From Eubacteriaceae bacterium ES3 (GTDB taxonomy: Bacteria > Bacillota > Clostridia > Eubacteriales > Eubacteriaceae), in the NCBI GenBank assembly GCA_030586155.1, contig CP130741.1, positions 2,226,680 to 2,290,679 of the forward strand: 64,000 nucleotides of DNA, in the 5' to 3' direction. Below, in pieces: positions 54,963-64,000 of this stretch; within the stretch, counting starts at the first letter, position 1, and every line of letters begins with the position of its first letter. The notes below the pieces were generated by a model. It was not told the origin of the DNA. It made no database searches and worked only from the letters and a program-made list of their open reading frames with translations. The position numbers and the translations under genes were made by a program.

Positions 54963-55730
54963 TTAAATTATTTCGATATCATTAGTTCTGCAGTATTCCC
55001 GGTAAATCTCTGGCGTTTTATCATCCAGTATAAAACCATCAAATTCAGTTAAATCAACAATTTTCGTCAAAGAGACTTGATCAAATTTTGTGTAATCAGC
55101 CAGCAGATAGCATTTACTGCTGACTTCGTAAATAATTTGATTGATTTCCACTTCTTCGAAGGCACCATGAGTAACCCCTTTATTAATGGATACTGCCATA
55201 ACGCCCATAAACGCTTTATCAATATTAAAGCTTCTTAAAAACTCATTCGCCTCTTTTCCATAGAAAGCACCTGAAAAACTCCTAAGTTTTCCACCAGGCA
55301 TATAGACGGTGATGCCTGGTATTGTTGAGGCTTTTAAAGCCACATTCAAAGAAAGTGTGATCAGATTAATATCTTTTACATCTTCCAGATAATCTAAGAT
55401 CAGTTCAACTGTACTGCCGGCATTTAAAGCAATCGTGTCACCAGTTTCAATTAATTTAGCGGCCTTTTGAGCTATAAACTGTTTTTCTTCGATGTTCTGG
55501 GTCCTTTTTTTAAAGATATCCAGTTCAATCGTTGTATGAGAATTAATATTTTCTCGTCGATAAGCACCACCATAAGACAGGGTGATGCCATATTCATCGG
55601 CAAGATATTTCAAATCACGACGAATCGTTGCTTCGCCGACCTCATATTTTTGAGCAAGGTTTGACACTTTTACAGAACCCTTTTCTAATATTGTATTAAA
55701 TATTTCTTTTCTTCGATCGATATATAACAT
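54963..55730 (-). CDS. DeoR/GlpR-family transcriptional regulator
   Basis: About 255 residues. N-terminal winged HTH (RRKEIFNTILEKGSVKVSNLAQKYEVGEATIRRDLKYL) and a DeoRC ribose-isomerase-like sensor domain with GDTIALNAGSTVELILDYL and FMGVMAVSINKGVTH. Members sense phosphorylated sugars or glycerol phosphate. I place the start at ATG 55730 (AAAGGTG ahead); the upstream ATG at 55760 lacks a ribosome site. Neighbours are the methyltransferase operon downstream (same strand) and glpK beyond, its likely regulon. Confidence 0.9.
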   Translation of the reverse strand: MLYIDRRKEIFNTILEKGSVKVSNLAQKYEVGEATIRRDLKYLADEYGITLSYGGAYRRENINSHTTIELDIFKKRTQNIEEKQFIAQKAAKLIETGDTIALNAGSTVELILDYLEDVKDINLITLSLNVALKASTIPGITVYMPGGKLRSFSGAFYGKEANEFLRSFNIDKAFMGVMAVSINKGVTHGAFEEVEINQIIYEVSSKCYLLADYTKFDQVSLTKIVDLTEFDGFILDDKTPEIYREYCRTNDIEII

Positions 55731-55781
55731 TCGTTCACCTTTTAAATAGTATTCACGCATTTATTCTTATCTAGATTGTAC

Positions 55782-55810
55782 CTACTTTATGACTATATTG
55801 TCAATAAAGT
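55782..55810. promoter_or_regulatory. Inverted-repeat operator ahead of the DeoR-type regulator
   Basis: CTACTTTATGACTATATTGTCAATAAAGT contains the arms ACTTTAT and ATAAAGT 13 bases apart. The left half recurs at 54780-54799 ahead of the methyltransferase operon, so it is a good candidate for the regulator's own binding site. Confidence 0.5.
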
Positions 55811-55976
55811 AATAAAAACCTCAGAAATCATATTAACATTGAGCAAAATTCTCCAGTGGCTTATCTGCTTTTATGATCGAGCAAATTGATCCCTAAAAAA
55901 TTCTATACAGTCGATTACCACTAACCATTTAGTCAGTTACCTAGATATTTATATTATTACCTCCAGGGAGAATAAA

Positions 55977-57737
55977 TTACTGATACTGGGCCTGATAAAG
56001 CCGCCAGTACATCCCCTGTTTGTCAAGAAGTTCCTGGTGTCTGCCTTCTTCAACAATTTTTCCTTCGTCAACGACAAGAATAAGATCGGCATTTTCGATC
56101 GTCGATAGGCGGTGAGCAATGACAAAACAGGTCTTGTCTTTCATCAGGTCGCGCATGGCGGCCTGAATTTTTTTCTCAGTCCGGGTATCCACGTTGGAAG
56201 TCGCTTCATCAAGAATCAGCATCCGAGCATCCAGAAGCATGGCCCGGGCTATAGTTAAGAGCTGTTTCTGCCCTTTAGAGATATTAGTTCCCTCTTCACT
56301 TAAAATTGTGTCGTAACCATTTGGCAAATGTTCGATGAAAGAATGAATCCGGGCTGCTTTTGCTGCTTCAATCACCTGGTCTTTCGTAACCTGATCATTT
56401 CCATATACGAGATTTTCATAAATGCTTCCATTAAACAGCCAGGTATCCTGAAGGACCATGGCAAAGGCACTTCGCAGACTGTCCCTTTTTAACTCCCTTA
56501 CTTCCTGTCCATCAATATAAATAAATCCATCATCGGCATCATAAAACCGCATCAGAAGATTAATAATCGTCGTTTTTCCTGCTCCGGTAGGACCAACAAT
56601 GGCCACCAGATGGCCGGGTTTTATTTTTAAGCTTAAATCCTGAATAATAACCTGTTCCGGTTCATATCCAAACTGAAGATTTGTAAACTTCACACTTCCT
56701 GAAACATCGGTCAGCTCAATGGCGGTTTGGCCGTCTTCCTTTTCCGGCAATTCATCAAGCAGGTTAAAAACCCTTTCTGCGGCAGCCAAAGCCGATTGAA
56801 TATCATTGCTTAAATTCGCCATCTCATTAATCGGTCCGGAAAACTTTCGGGAATACAAAATGAATGAAGAAATCATCCCAATTGTCATGCTGCCATTAAG
56901 AAAGAACACCGCTCCCAATACCGCTATCAGTGACAAGGAAATATTATTGATCAGATTGACCGCTGGAAAAACCATAGAACCATGATATTCGGCCTGATAG
57001 TAGGCATCCACTGCTTCTTTATTTTTCGAATCATAATTGCTGATCGTCCTGTTTTCCTGACCGTAAACTCTAAGAGCATGAATTCCAGATATCATTTCTT
57101 CACCATAGGCATTTAAGAGACCCAGCTTTTTTGAACGCTTTGAAAATAGCGGACGGTTCCTCTTTACCAATCTCCGGGATACCAAGAGTGAAATGGGTAC
57201 TGTTATAACAAAAATTCCGATCAATTTTAGAGAAATTGACATCATCATGGCCAGGGAACCAACAACAATAATAAATGCTGATCCCATTGAGACAAGATCA
57301 CTGGCCAATGACGAATTCACCGTATCGATGTCGTATGAAATGCGACTGATAACGTCTCCCGTCGCATGGGAATCAAAATATCCTACCGGCAAATCCATCA
57401 TCTGGTTAAAAACCTTCTGCCGCATAAGATAAGATACTTTACGACTGATATATATCATCAATAGCTCCAGCAGATAAATCAATATTGCTGAAAACAGGTA
57501 AAAAACCACCATCAGACCAGCGTAGAAAAATACCTCTGGAAAATCGACTGCCCCGGGTTTAATCGCGTCAATGGCATAACCAGCCAGCATCGGCCCAACC
57601 AGGACTAAAATATTTGAAGCCAACATCAGAATAAAGGCTAGTACCAGCGGCCATTTAAAGGGCAGAAGATAATCTACAAGCCGTTTAAGAGCCTGTTTTC
57701 GATCTTTAGGTTTATCCGTTTTTACTGATTGACGCAT
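55977..57737 (-). CDS. ABC exporter subunit B (permease-ATPase half-transporter)
   Basis: 586 residues: six-helix membrane domain (to about 320) and an ATPase domain with Walker A IVGPTGAGKTT, Walker B MLILDEATSNVD (catalytic Glu present) and H-loop VIAHRLS. The ABC signature is non-canonical, ISKGQKQ, where most have LSGGQ. It overlaps the upstream half-transporter by 16 bases, so the two form a heterodimeric exporter of the LmrCD/BmrCD type, commonly for drugs or lipids. Substrate unknown. Confidence 0.9.
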   Translation of the reverse strand: MRQSVKTDKPKDRKQALKRLVDYLLPFKWPLVLAFILMLASNILVLVGPMLAGYAIDAIKPGAVDFPEVFFYAGLMVVFYLFSAILIYLLELLMIYISRKVSYLMRQKVFNQMMDLPVGYFDSHATGDVISRISYDIDTVNSSLASDLVSMGSAFIIVVGSLAMMMSISLKLIGIFVITVPISLLVSRRLVKRNRPLFSKRSKKLGLLNAYGEEMISGIHALRVYGQENRTISNYDSKNKEAVDAYYQAEYHGSMVFPAVNLINNISLSLIAVLGAVFFLNGSMTIGMISSFILYSRKFSGPINEMANLSNDIQSALAAAERVFNLLDELPEKEDGQTAIELTDVSGSVKFTNLQFGYEPEQVIIQDLSLKIKPGHLVAIVGPTGAGKTTIINLLMRFYDADDGFIYIDGQEVRELKRDSLRSAFAMVLQDTWLFNGSIYENLVYGNDQVTKDQVIEAAKAARIHSFIEHLPNGYDTILSEEGTNISKGQKQLLTIARAMLLDARMLILDEATSNVDTRTEKKIQAAMRDLMKDKTCFVIAHRLSTIENADLILVVDEGKIVEEGRHQELLDKQGMYWRLYQAQYQ

Positions 57738-59473
57738 AAGTCCACCCCCATTTGAGACGCTGCAATTTCGCGATAAATTGCACAGGACGCCATCAACTCA
57801 TCATGGCTTCCCCAGGCAATTTTATGTCCGTCTTCCAAAACAAGAATATGATCTGCCGACATAATGGAACTGATTCGCTGGGCGACAATAACCCTGGTTG
57901 TCTGTCGGTAATCCTCTTGCAGTGCTTTTCTAAAATCAGCATCCGTCTGATAATCCAGGGCACTTGAGGCATCGTCAAGAATTAGAATCTCCGGATTTCC
58001 GGCCAAAGCCCTGGCAATCAGGATTCTTTGTTTCTGACCACCACTAAGATTGGCACCTCTTATTTTTAGTTTATCAAGACCCTCATGTTCTTTTTTGTCA
58101 ACAAATTCCCGTGCCCCGGCATGATCAATGGCCTGATTAAACACTTCTTGACTAATTTCTCGGCCAAACTGAACATTAGCAAAAATGCTGTCTTCAAAAA
58201 TCATATCGTTCTGAAAAACCACGCCAAATTTCTGGTAAAGGTCTTTTTTATCGATCGCTCTGATATCCTGGCCTTCAATTAATACTCGACCGCTATCAAC
58301 ATCATAAAAACGCAATAATAAATTAATTAAAGTTGTCTTTCCTGCACCTGTCTCCCCAATAATCCCCAGGGTTTCTCCTTTCTTAAGGGAAAATGAGATG
58401 TTTTTCAGATTGTCATCCTTTTTATTATAGGAAAATGAAACATTTTCGAATTCAATATAGGCTTCAGTATTCCCTTCAGGCAGCTGCTTTACCGCTAGTT
58501 CCTCGGTAAAGTTTAAAACAGCTGTGATACGATTAGCTGAGGACGTCGCTTTGGTAATAATCTCAAAGAGCCTTGTAATAGCCATAAAGGTATTTAATAT
58601 AATGGTAAAATAAGTCATAAAAGCCAGAATTTTCCCTACTTCCGACTGGCCGGCATTGACCAGATATGCACCGACAACAATGACCGCCACCAAGCCCAAA
58701 TTCAGTGAAATGTTTAAAAGTGGCTTAAGCGCCGCAACATTACGTCTGGCTTTATTTTCCTGACTGTTCAGGTTTTTATTGATTTCATCAAACCGCTTTT
58801 TTTCGTGACTCGTTTTTGACAGTGCCTTTATAACCCGAATGCCTGAAATGTCTTCCCTGACAATCCGGACAAAATGATCAGTAGTTTTTTGCAATTGTGC
58901 AAACAATGGGATACTTTTTCTGGTAACAATAAACATAAAAAAAAGCATGACGGGCATGGTTGCCACTAAAATGGAAGCCAGCATCGGATCCATCATCATG
59001 GTAATAATAATCCCTCCGATAATCATAATCGGAGCCCTTATCCCTAAGCGCTGGATTCTTGTGATCATAATATGAATATTATAGGTATCGCTGGTCAATC
59101 GCGAAATCACTGATGCCCGACTGATTTGATCCAGTTGATGACTGGATAAAAACAAAATTTTCTTAAACAGATCATGTCTCAATCCTCTTGTTGTTTCACG
59201 CCCCACCTCTGCCGCTACCCGGTTGGCAATGACGTTAAACAAAAATCCGGCTATCGAACAAAGGATCATCAATCCGCCCCAGATAAAAATCAATGATTGA
59301 TCCTTTAATGGTATCACCTGGTCAATAATATGGGCCAGGATGTAAGGGATCAGCAAATCCATCAGCGATCCGGTAAATTTAAAAAATATTCCGACACTCA
59401 TCTTCCCCATATTGGGTTTTAAATAGGTCGCAAGAATTTGTTTCAAAACCATCAACTCCTCTTGTATGTCCAT
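57722..59473 (-). CDS. ABC exporter subunit A (permease-ATPase half-transporter)
   Basis: 583 residues: six-helix membrane domain and an ATPase with Walker A IGETGAGKTT, canonical signature LSGGQKQ, and Walker B ILILDDASSALD, in which Asp stands where the catalytic Glu belongs; the H-loop reads VAQRIS, with Gln for His. This is the degenerate-site partner in a heterodimeric exporter. First gene of the pair; a TATAAT lies at 59512-59517 region upstream. Start is uncertain among ATG 59473, ATG 59452 and TTG 59446; the AGAGGAG ribosome site fits the last best. Confidence 0.9.
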   Translation of the reverse strand: MDIQEELMVLKQILATYLKPNMGKMSVGIFFKFTGSLMDLLIPYILAHIIDQVIPLKDQSLIFIWGGLMILCSIAGFLFNVIANRVAAEVGRETTRGLRHDLFKKILFLSSHQLDQISRASVISRLTSDTYNIHIMITRIQRLGIRAPIMIIGGIIITMMMDPMLASILVATMPVMLFFMFIVTRKSIPLFAQLQKTTDHFVRIVREDISGIRVIKALSKTSHEKKRFDEINKNLNSQENKARRNVAALKPLLNISLNLGLVAVIVVGAYLVNAGQSEVGKILAFMTYFTIILNTFMAITRLFEIITKATSSANRITAVLNFTEELAVKQLPEGNTEAYIEFENVSFSYNKKDDNLKNISFSLKKGETLGIIGETGAGKTTLINLLLRFYDVDSGRVLIEGQDIRAIDKKDLYQKFGVVFQNDMIFEDSIFANVQFGREISQEVFNQAIDHAGAREFVDKKEHEGLDKLKIRGANLSGGQKQRILIARALAGNPEILILDDASSALDYQTDADFRKALQEDYRQTTRVIVAQRISSIMSADHILVLEDGHKIAWGSHDELMASCAIYREIAASQMGVDLCVNQ

Positions 59474-59901
59474 CCTGTTTTGTTTCAGAATAAACTTATC
59501 TTTGTTTTAACATTATACCGCAAATGATCTACTATGCCGATAATTTTTTATTCATTGGGAATTAAGTTTCATATCAAAATACTGATTGAGCAATAACGAT
59601 CCAGTTAATTTTTTTGTTTTCTTTTTTATACTGAAAAAACAATTTATTCAGACTTTTCAGATTGCACGTCAACTTATTCTTTTTTTACCTGCCTGAAAAA
59701 ACAATGTCATTACCTCTTTAAGTTAACTTTTTATGCACATAAAAAGACACACACAACAGGAAATCATTAACCTGGTTGTATATGCCTTTAACTTTTTTCT
59801 TTCGTTTAGGTGGTGCAATTTTTCATTATTTGAATTACTATGTATAATTTATAAAACTAATTCTGCTAAGCATCAGATTCTCACAACTATAGCATCTATT
59901 T
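59474..59901. other. Long AT-rich intergenic region without a gene
   Basis: No convincing gene. It contains a direct repeat CTGAAAAAACAAT (59631-59643 and 59693-59705), a near-perfect palindrome TTTTTATGCACATAAAAA around 59737, and the -10 box of the exporter operon. A 68-codon open frame on the plus strand lacks a ribosome site and reads as low-complexity protein. Confidence 0.5.
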
Positions 59902-61287
59902 CTAAAACATCAATCCGGCTACTGGTAACCAAATTGTAGCCAATAATACAAACGCCACTTGTAGCCAAATCGTCGCTTTTGGCATCTCTGTCATTTTATA
60001 ATAACCCGCAGTATAGGTAATTAACGGAATCGTATCAATGGGAAACAGATAACAGTTACCAGCACATAGTCCTAGCGTGACAATTAGAAACTCCGGGTTG
60101 ATGCCCATAGTTTCCGCCAAGACTATAATTACCGGTGTTAAAACCCCAATAAGTGCAGGTGCTACAGGTACAATCAACATAATCAGAAAAATCATCGAGG
60201 CTACAAAGAAAACACCTCCCCTTAGCGACAACGATAGCGAACTGGGTAGCACATAGGTTACAAACCACTCACTGACGCCGTTGGCGACAATTGTATTAGC
60301 TATACATAAAACAGACCCGATTAAAATATAGGAAGTCCAACTGACCGCTTTCATATACTGTTTCCAGGAAATAACCTCGATTCCTGGCATAAAGAAGAGA
60401 ACGCAACCAAATAATGAAACGACCGCCACTTCGATAAATGGGAAAAATGAGCTGATTACCCAGAAAAACATCATTGCCGTTGCAATGGTGATTACCTTCC
60501 ATTCACGACTGCTGACGTTTTCTTTTACTTCAATCTGTTCCATAAACTCACTAATTTCTGACACATCTATTTCCGCAGGCGGAAAAACTTTTGTCAGGAC
60601 AAACCAGGATAGGGGCACCATAATAATAGCGATTGGAATGGAACAAACCATCCACTGAAGAAATGTTACTTGGATTCCTGCAATACTCTGTAATAGACCG
60701 ACTGTTAAGATATTGATTCCGCTGCCAGCCAACGTCATCAAACCACCCAGCATTACGGCAATGGGAATCCCCATCATCAATGACTTGGCAGTCTGCTTCC
60801 GGTCTTCTTCATTTTTAAACAATTGCAGAAAACCTTCGCCGATTCCCATAAATACCACGACGCTGGGAACATCGGTGATGATTGACGAGACTACAGCGGC
60901 CGCAATCATTATAGCCAGTACACATGTTTTGACATTTTTGCCAAATTTTTTAAGCAGTGCGTGAAGTACCCTATTAACAATCGGGGTTGAAGTAACCGCT
61001 TCCGCCAGACCGAAGGAAGCCAAAACAAAAAACAAAATTGTATTGGTAAATCCGCTTAAGGCTGAACCCAGATTCTTTGTAATCCCTAAAGTCGGCAGCA
61101 AGGCCAAACAGAGAAAACAGGTGACGCCAACTGGTAGGGCTTCAGTTATCAGCATAATTAGGAAGAAAAGCAGAAGACCTACGGTAATCATTCCATTGCT
61201 GGTTAAACCTTCCGGAACCGGCAACAAATAAAACGCGATCAATACAATAATTCCAAGAGCCATTCCCAAGATCTGTTTTTTACTCAT
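59902..61287 (-). CDS. SLC13/DASS-family anion permease
   Basis: 461 residues with about 11-12 membrane helices. The N-terminal ALLPTLGITKNLGSALSGFTNTILFFVLASFGLAEAV and the C-terminal VPVAPALIGVLTPVIIVLAETMGINPEFLIVTLGLCAGNCYLFPIDTIPLITYTAG match the two repeats of divalent anion:sodium symporters (dicarboxylates, citrate, sulfate). The Na-binding Ser-Asn-Thr pattern appears altered (NTILF, CAGNCYLF), so ion coupling is uncertain. A single gene upstream of no obvious partner; the chemotaxis receptor follows upstream on the same strand. Confidence 0.87.
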   Translation of the reverse strand: MSKKQILGMALGIIVLIAFYLLPVPEGLTSNGMITVGLLLFFLIMLITEALPVGVTCFLCLALLPTLGITKNLGSALSGFTNTILFFVLASFGLAEAVTSTPIVNRVLHALLKKFGKNVKTCVLAIMIAAAVVSSIITDVPSVVVFMGIGEGFLQLFKNEEDRKQTAKSLMMGIPIAVMLGGLMTLAGSGINILTVGLLQSIAGIQVTFLQWMVCSIPIAIIMVPLSWFVLTKVFPPAEIDVSEISEFMEQIEVKENVSSREWKVITIATAMMFFWVISSFFPFIEVAVVSLFGCVLFFMPGIEVISWKQYMKAVSWTSYILIGSVLCIANTIVANGVSEWFVTYVLPSSLSLSLRGGVFFVASMIFLIMLIVPVAPALIGVLTPVIIVLAETMGINPEFLIVTLGLCAGNCYLFPIDTIPLITYTAGYYKMTEMPKATIWLQVAFVLLATIWLPVAGLMF

Positions 61288-61330
61288 CTCATCACCTCAT
61301 CAATTTTTTAGCAAAAGCTGGTTTGAATAT

Positions 61331-63604
61331 TTATGTTCTTAATTTAAACATCTGCAACTTTTCTTTAAGCAGCTCGGCCTGGGCTGATAACTCCTCACTG
61401 GCTGCAGCACTTTCTTCAGCAGTTGCTGAATTCTGGTGAACAACCTGTGCCACCTGTTCAATTCCCTGACTAATCTGAAAAATCTCTGTTGCCTGTTCAC
61501 TGGAAGCGGCTGCAATAGATTGATTAATCGCGGCGATCTCTTCAATTCCCGTTACCATACTTTGAAGTGATTCTGCCGTATCGTCAGCGATTTGGGTACC
61601 CACCTTGACCTTGCCAATCGTACCTTCAATTAGAGCAGTTGTCTCTCTGGCCGCATCAGCACTTCGAGCGGCAAGTGTTCTTACTTCTTCAGCCACGACT
61701 GCAAAACCCTTACCGTGTTCTCCTGCCCGAGCGGCTTCAACAGCCGCATTTAAGGCCAGAATATTGGTCTGGAAGGCAATATCATCAATTACCTTAATAA
61801 TTTTTGAAATATCCACTGACGACTGGTTGATCTCTTTCATCGCATCCTGCATCGAAGACATTTGACGATTACCCTCTTCCGCACCAAAGTGTACTTTTTG
61901 TGACAAACCTTTAGCCTGTTCCGAAGCACTGGCATTATTTCTGGTTTGACCGGTAAGCTCATTGATTGAGGCCGTCAATTCTTCAACCGAACTTGCCTGT
62001 TCCGTTGATCCCTGGGCCAGCGACTGACTACCACTAGATACCTGACTGGTACCTGAGGAAACCTGACTGGCGGTGTTCAATATTTCTCTGAGTAATTCAT
62101 TTAAAATCTCAGTAATATGGTTCAGTGAATCTGAGATCTCATAAAAATCACCTTCAAACTGGCTCATTTCAGGCATTGATAAGTTTTTACAACTGATCTC
62201 TCTGGTGAAACCTTTTATCTTCCCAATGATCTGACTTAAAGAAATATTTGTATTATTTACTGCTTGCTTTAAACGTTCAAAGTCTCCCTGATAATCCCCT
62301 TTAATTGAATTGTTTAAATCACCTTGTGAAATCGCACTCATAACAGATATAACTTCATCAAGGGGTTCTCTGGTTTTTCTGACAATCTCATTGAGTCCGC
62401 TAATCATCGTCGCCCAGGCACCCTGATAACCATCTGTCTTTACAGAAGCATTTAGATTCCCACAGATGATTTCTTCAGTCATCCAGCTGGTATTATCAAT
62501 CATCCGGCCAATATTTTCTCCAACCTTTTTCATCATTGTTCGAATCAAATCAAACTGTTCATATACTTCTTTAGTATATTCACCTGCTTCACCCAGTTCC
62601 GTATCAAAGTTTAAATCTCCATTCGATAAACGCTCAAGGTTTTCATGTAGCCTTTTAATTTCCTGCCGATTATAGACATTTATACTGACTACATCCGTCT
62701 GATTGAGGGTAAATTCCAAAATGTCTGATGTAGGATTTCCATCTTTATCCAAAAGATAGGCTATATCTTCCTTATAATAATTGCCATGTGAGGAGAATTT
62801 CGTAACCGTGGTACCATTATTAATCAGTTGATGACGGGCACAGTTTTCGTTCCCACACATATTCGAACCAGAAACTTCGCAATCCATCCCAATAGCCACT
62901 TCCCGACTTTTGGCTATTCCCTTGTTTTTTAAAAAACTAGCCATATTCTTATTAATATACTTATATTTAAAATTCTCATCGGAAACCAGTAATGAGTATG
63001 GTAATGCATCAAGGATAGACCCCAGAAAATCTCTTTCTTCTGCAATCCTTTTGTACTGCTCACGATAATTTTTGTCAATTAGCCGAAAACTACCCATCAA
63101 TTGGTCCTCGAAATCATTATTGTCAATATAATTCTGTGCGATTGAAAGACTCCCCTCTTCCAAAAGCTTCAACTGTTTACTCAATTTTTGTAAGTTATAA
63201 TCTTTTATCTGTATTTTTTTCGTCCCTGCTTCGATATCGAAAATACCTTCACTAAACATTTCTTCGGTTTGAGATATGTTTCTAAGATATTCGCAAAGTG
63301 CTTCCACTTCTTTTTTAAAAAATTGGAGACTCCATTGGAAGTCGCTTTTAATTTGATCAATCCCCAAATCAGCTAACTGTTCATGAACAACCCTTTCAGC
63401 TTCTATAATTTTTTGACCTATCTTAAATTGATTTATTATAAAAATGATAACTGTTATAATTGCAGCTAAACCGACTATTAATGCCAAACTGTGTGTTATC
63501 AATTGAAAGCCTATAATCATTCCAACTACCATAGTTGCCGTCAAAATGACTGGGATTCCCTGCAAAAAAAACAGTTTCTTAAATGTTCTTTCAAATTCTT
63601 CCAT
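61331..63604 (-). CDS. Methyl-accepting chemotaxis protein with cytoplasmic PAS sensor
   Basis: 757 residues. Two adjacent membrane helices (about 14-36 and 38-58) leave almost no outside domain. A PAS domain (about 190-310) carries a Cys cluster, C242-x7-C250-x4-C255 with His258. HAMP-like repeats fill about 310-500, and the signalling domain (about 500-757) has the hairpin tip [40 protein letters not shown]. It should sense an intracellular redox or metal-linked cue rather than an outside ligand. No che genes are next to it. Confidence 0.93.
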   Translation of the reverse strand: MEEFERTFKKLFFLQGIPVILTATMVVGMIIGFQLITHSLALIVGLAAIITVIIFIINQFKIGQKIIEAERVVHEQLADLGIDQIKSDFQWSLQFFKKEVEALCEYLRNISQTEEMFSEGIFDIEAGTKKIQIKDYNLQKLSKQLKLLEEGSLSIAQNYIDNNDFEDQLMGSFRLIDKNYREQYKRIAEERDFLGSILDALPYSLLVSDENFKYKYINKNMASFLKNKGIAKSREVAIGMDCEVSGSNMCGNENCARHQLINNGTTVTKFSSHGNYYKEDIAYLLDKDGNPTSDILEFTLNQTDVVSINVYNRQEIKRLHENLERLSNGDLNFDTELGEAGEYTKEVYEQFDLIRTMMKKVGENIGRMIDNTSWMTEEIICGNLNASVKTDGYQGAWATMISGLNEIVRKTREPLDEVISVMSAISQGDLNNSIKGDYQGDFERLKQAVNNTNISLSQIIGKIKGFTREISCKNLSMPEMSQFEGDFYEISDSLNHITEILNELLREILNTASQVSSGTSQVSSGSQSLAQGSTEQASSVEELTASINELTGQTRNNASASEQAKGLSQKVHFGAEEGNRQMSSMQDAMKEINQSSVDISKIIKVIDDIAFQTNILALNAAVEAARAGEHGKGFAVVAEEVRTLAARSADAARETTALIEGTIGKVKVGTQIADDTAESLQSMVTGIEEIAAINQSIAAASSEQATEIFQISQGIEQVAQVVHQNSATAEESAAASEELSAQAELLKEKLQMFKLRT

Positions 63605-63688
63605 TTAAAACTCCTAAATACACATTATTGCTGAATGATGAGATCCTGCATTATGGCCGGATTATTCTCACATTTAAATAATTAAAAA

Positions 63689-63735
63689 AGGTTCCGTTCA
63701 GTCAAAAATACCGATTGAACAGAACCTGTTTTTTT
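63689..63735. terminator. Terminator of the GPH symporter gene
   Basis: Arms AGGTTCCGTTCAGTC and GATTGAACAGAACCT with two mismatches, and T/A runs on both sides. It follows the symporter stop on the minus strand by 11 bases. Confidence 0.78.
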
Positions 63736-63745
63736 AATTTATTGT

Positions 63746-64000
63746 TTAAGCATTTGCTTTTTTACGTTCTTCAATCGCCTTTCGCATCTCGCCGATGTCA
63801 CTGTCATTTAATTTCATCATCATCATTGGAATGATAGCAATGGCAATTAGGGCAGCCGGGATTAAAAAGAATCCTTTAGACATATTGCTGATAACCTGTT
63901 CGGTTACTTCCATTTCGAAGCTGTAACCGATAAAAGCAAGAACCCCTGTGATAATCAGACCACGAATAAAGATAGCTCCTTTGATCGAGAAAGATAAAAG
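63746..64000 (-). CDS. GPH-family (MelB/YicJ-like) symporter, N-terminal part beyond the window
   Basis: The last 84 residues of a membrane transporter. Two helices (about GAIFIRGLIITGVLAFIGYSF and GFFLIPAALIAIAIIPMMMM) are followed by the cytoplasmic tail LNDSDIGEMRKAIEERKKANA, typical of glycoside-pentoside-hexuronide:cation symporters in the MFS. The substrate cannot be told from this part. Confidence 0.75.
   Translation of the reverse strand, partial: LLSFSIKGAIFIRGLIITGVLAFIGYSFEMEVTEQVISNMSKGFFLIPAALIAIAIIPMMMMKLNDSDIGEMRKAIEERKKANA

Noticed and set aside
59733-59939. Plus-strand frame of 68 codons in the AT-rich gap
   Set aside because: No ribosome site, Phe/Leu/Ile-rich low-complexity reading, overlaps the end of the SLC13 gene.
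1-64000. Mobile element, prophage, CRISPR array or tRNA
   Set aside because: No transposase, integrase, phage or cas gene; no regularly spaced repeats; no sequence that I could fold into a tRNA.

Overview
The window is a continuous stretch of low-GC chromosome from an anaerobic firmicute, most likely an acetogen of the Eubacteriaceae (Acetobacterium-like). This is inferred from gene content, not from a database match: a three-component corrinoid methyltransferase set with a methyltetrahydrofolate-type methyltransferase, PPDK with its regulators, a giant 2-hydroxyacyl-CoA dehydratase activase, ApbE with its NusG-II/Gx neighbours, and a two-subunit iron-sulfur fumarase. I see no insertion sequence, integrase, phage gene, CRISPR array or tRNA. 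About 53 protein genes and one RNA gene (rnpB) are supported; both window edges cut a gene.

Layout. 1-6 kb: cut methyltransferase, M20 amidohydrolase, apbE diverging from a NusG-II/Gx pair, and a PhoPR-like two-component system with Pho-type direct repeats at its promoter. 6.4-10.6 kb: one 1409-residue CoA-dehydratase activase. 10.7-16.5 kb: a sigma-54 circuit with an FGGY kinase, a TIM-barrel (phosphoenolpyruvate hydrolase family) gene with a frameshift, a Tm-1-like ATP-binding gene behind a -24/-12 promoter, and a sigma-54 activator whose sensor is a paralogue of the TIM-barrel enzyme and whose DNA-binding tail lies behind an in-frame amber codon. 16.5-21.7 kb: rnpB and the nif3-trmK-rpoD-dnaG housekeeping block. 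21.8-27.8 kb: a small acidic protein, ppdK with its bifunctional regulator and a CcpN-like repressor, comEA and a PHP phosphatase. 28.1-30.5 kb: a polar amino-acid ABC importer. 30.6-37.1 kb: TraB-like protein, lplA, LacI regulator, aminotransferase, fumarase and trmL. 37.2-39.2 kb: a second two-component system. 39.3-46.6 kb: arginine biosynthesis as divergent argCJBD and argGH. 46.8-50 kb: TetR regulator, EamA transporter, YifB. 50.2-55.7 kb: glycerol kinase, methyltetrahydrofolate-type methyltransferase, corrinoid protein, UroD-like methyltransferase and a DeoR/GlpR regulator. 56-64 kb: a heterodimeric ABC exporter, an SLC13 permease, a chemotaxis receptor and a cut GPH symporter.

The genes work together in recognisable modules: de novo ornithine and arginine synthesis, with fumarate from argininosuccinate available to the fumarase; PEP/pyruvate interconversion under PDRP and CcpN-like control; and methyl transfer from an unknown substrate into the Wood-Ljungdahl pathway. 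The most unusual part is 12.4-16.5 kb, where a regulator and its probable target enzyme share the same fold and each carries one disabling lesion.
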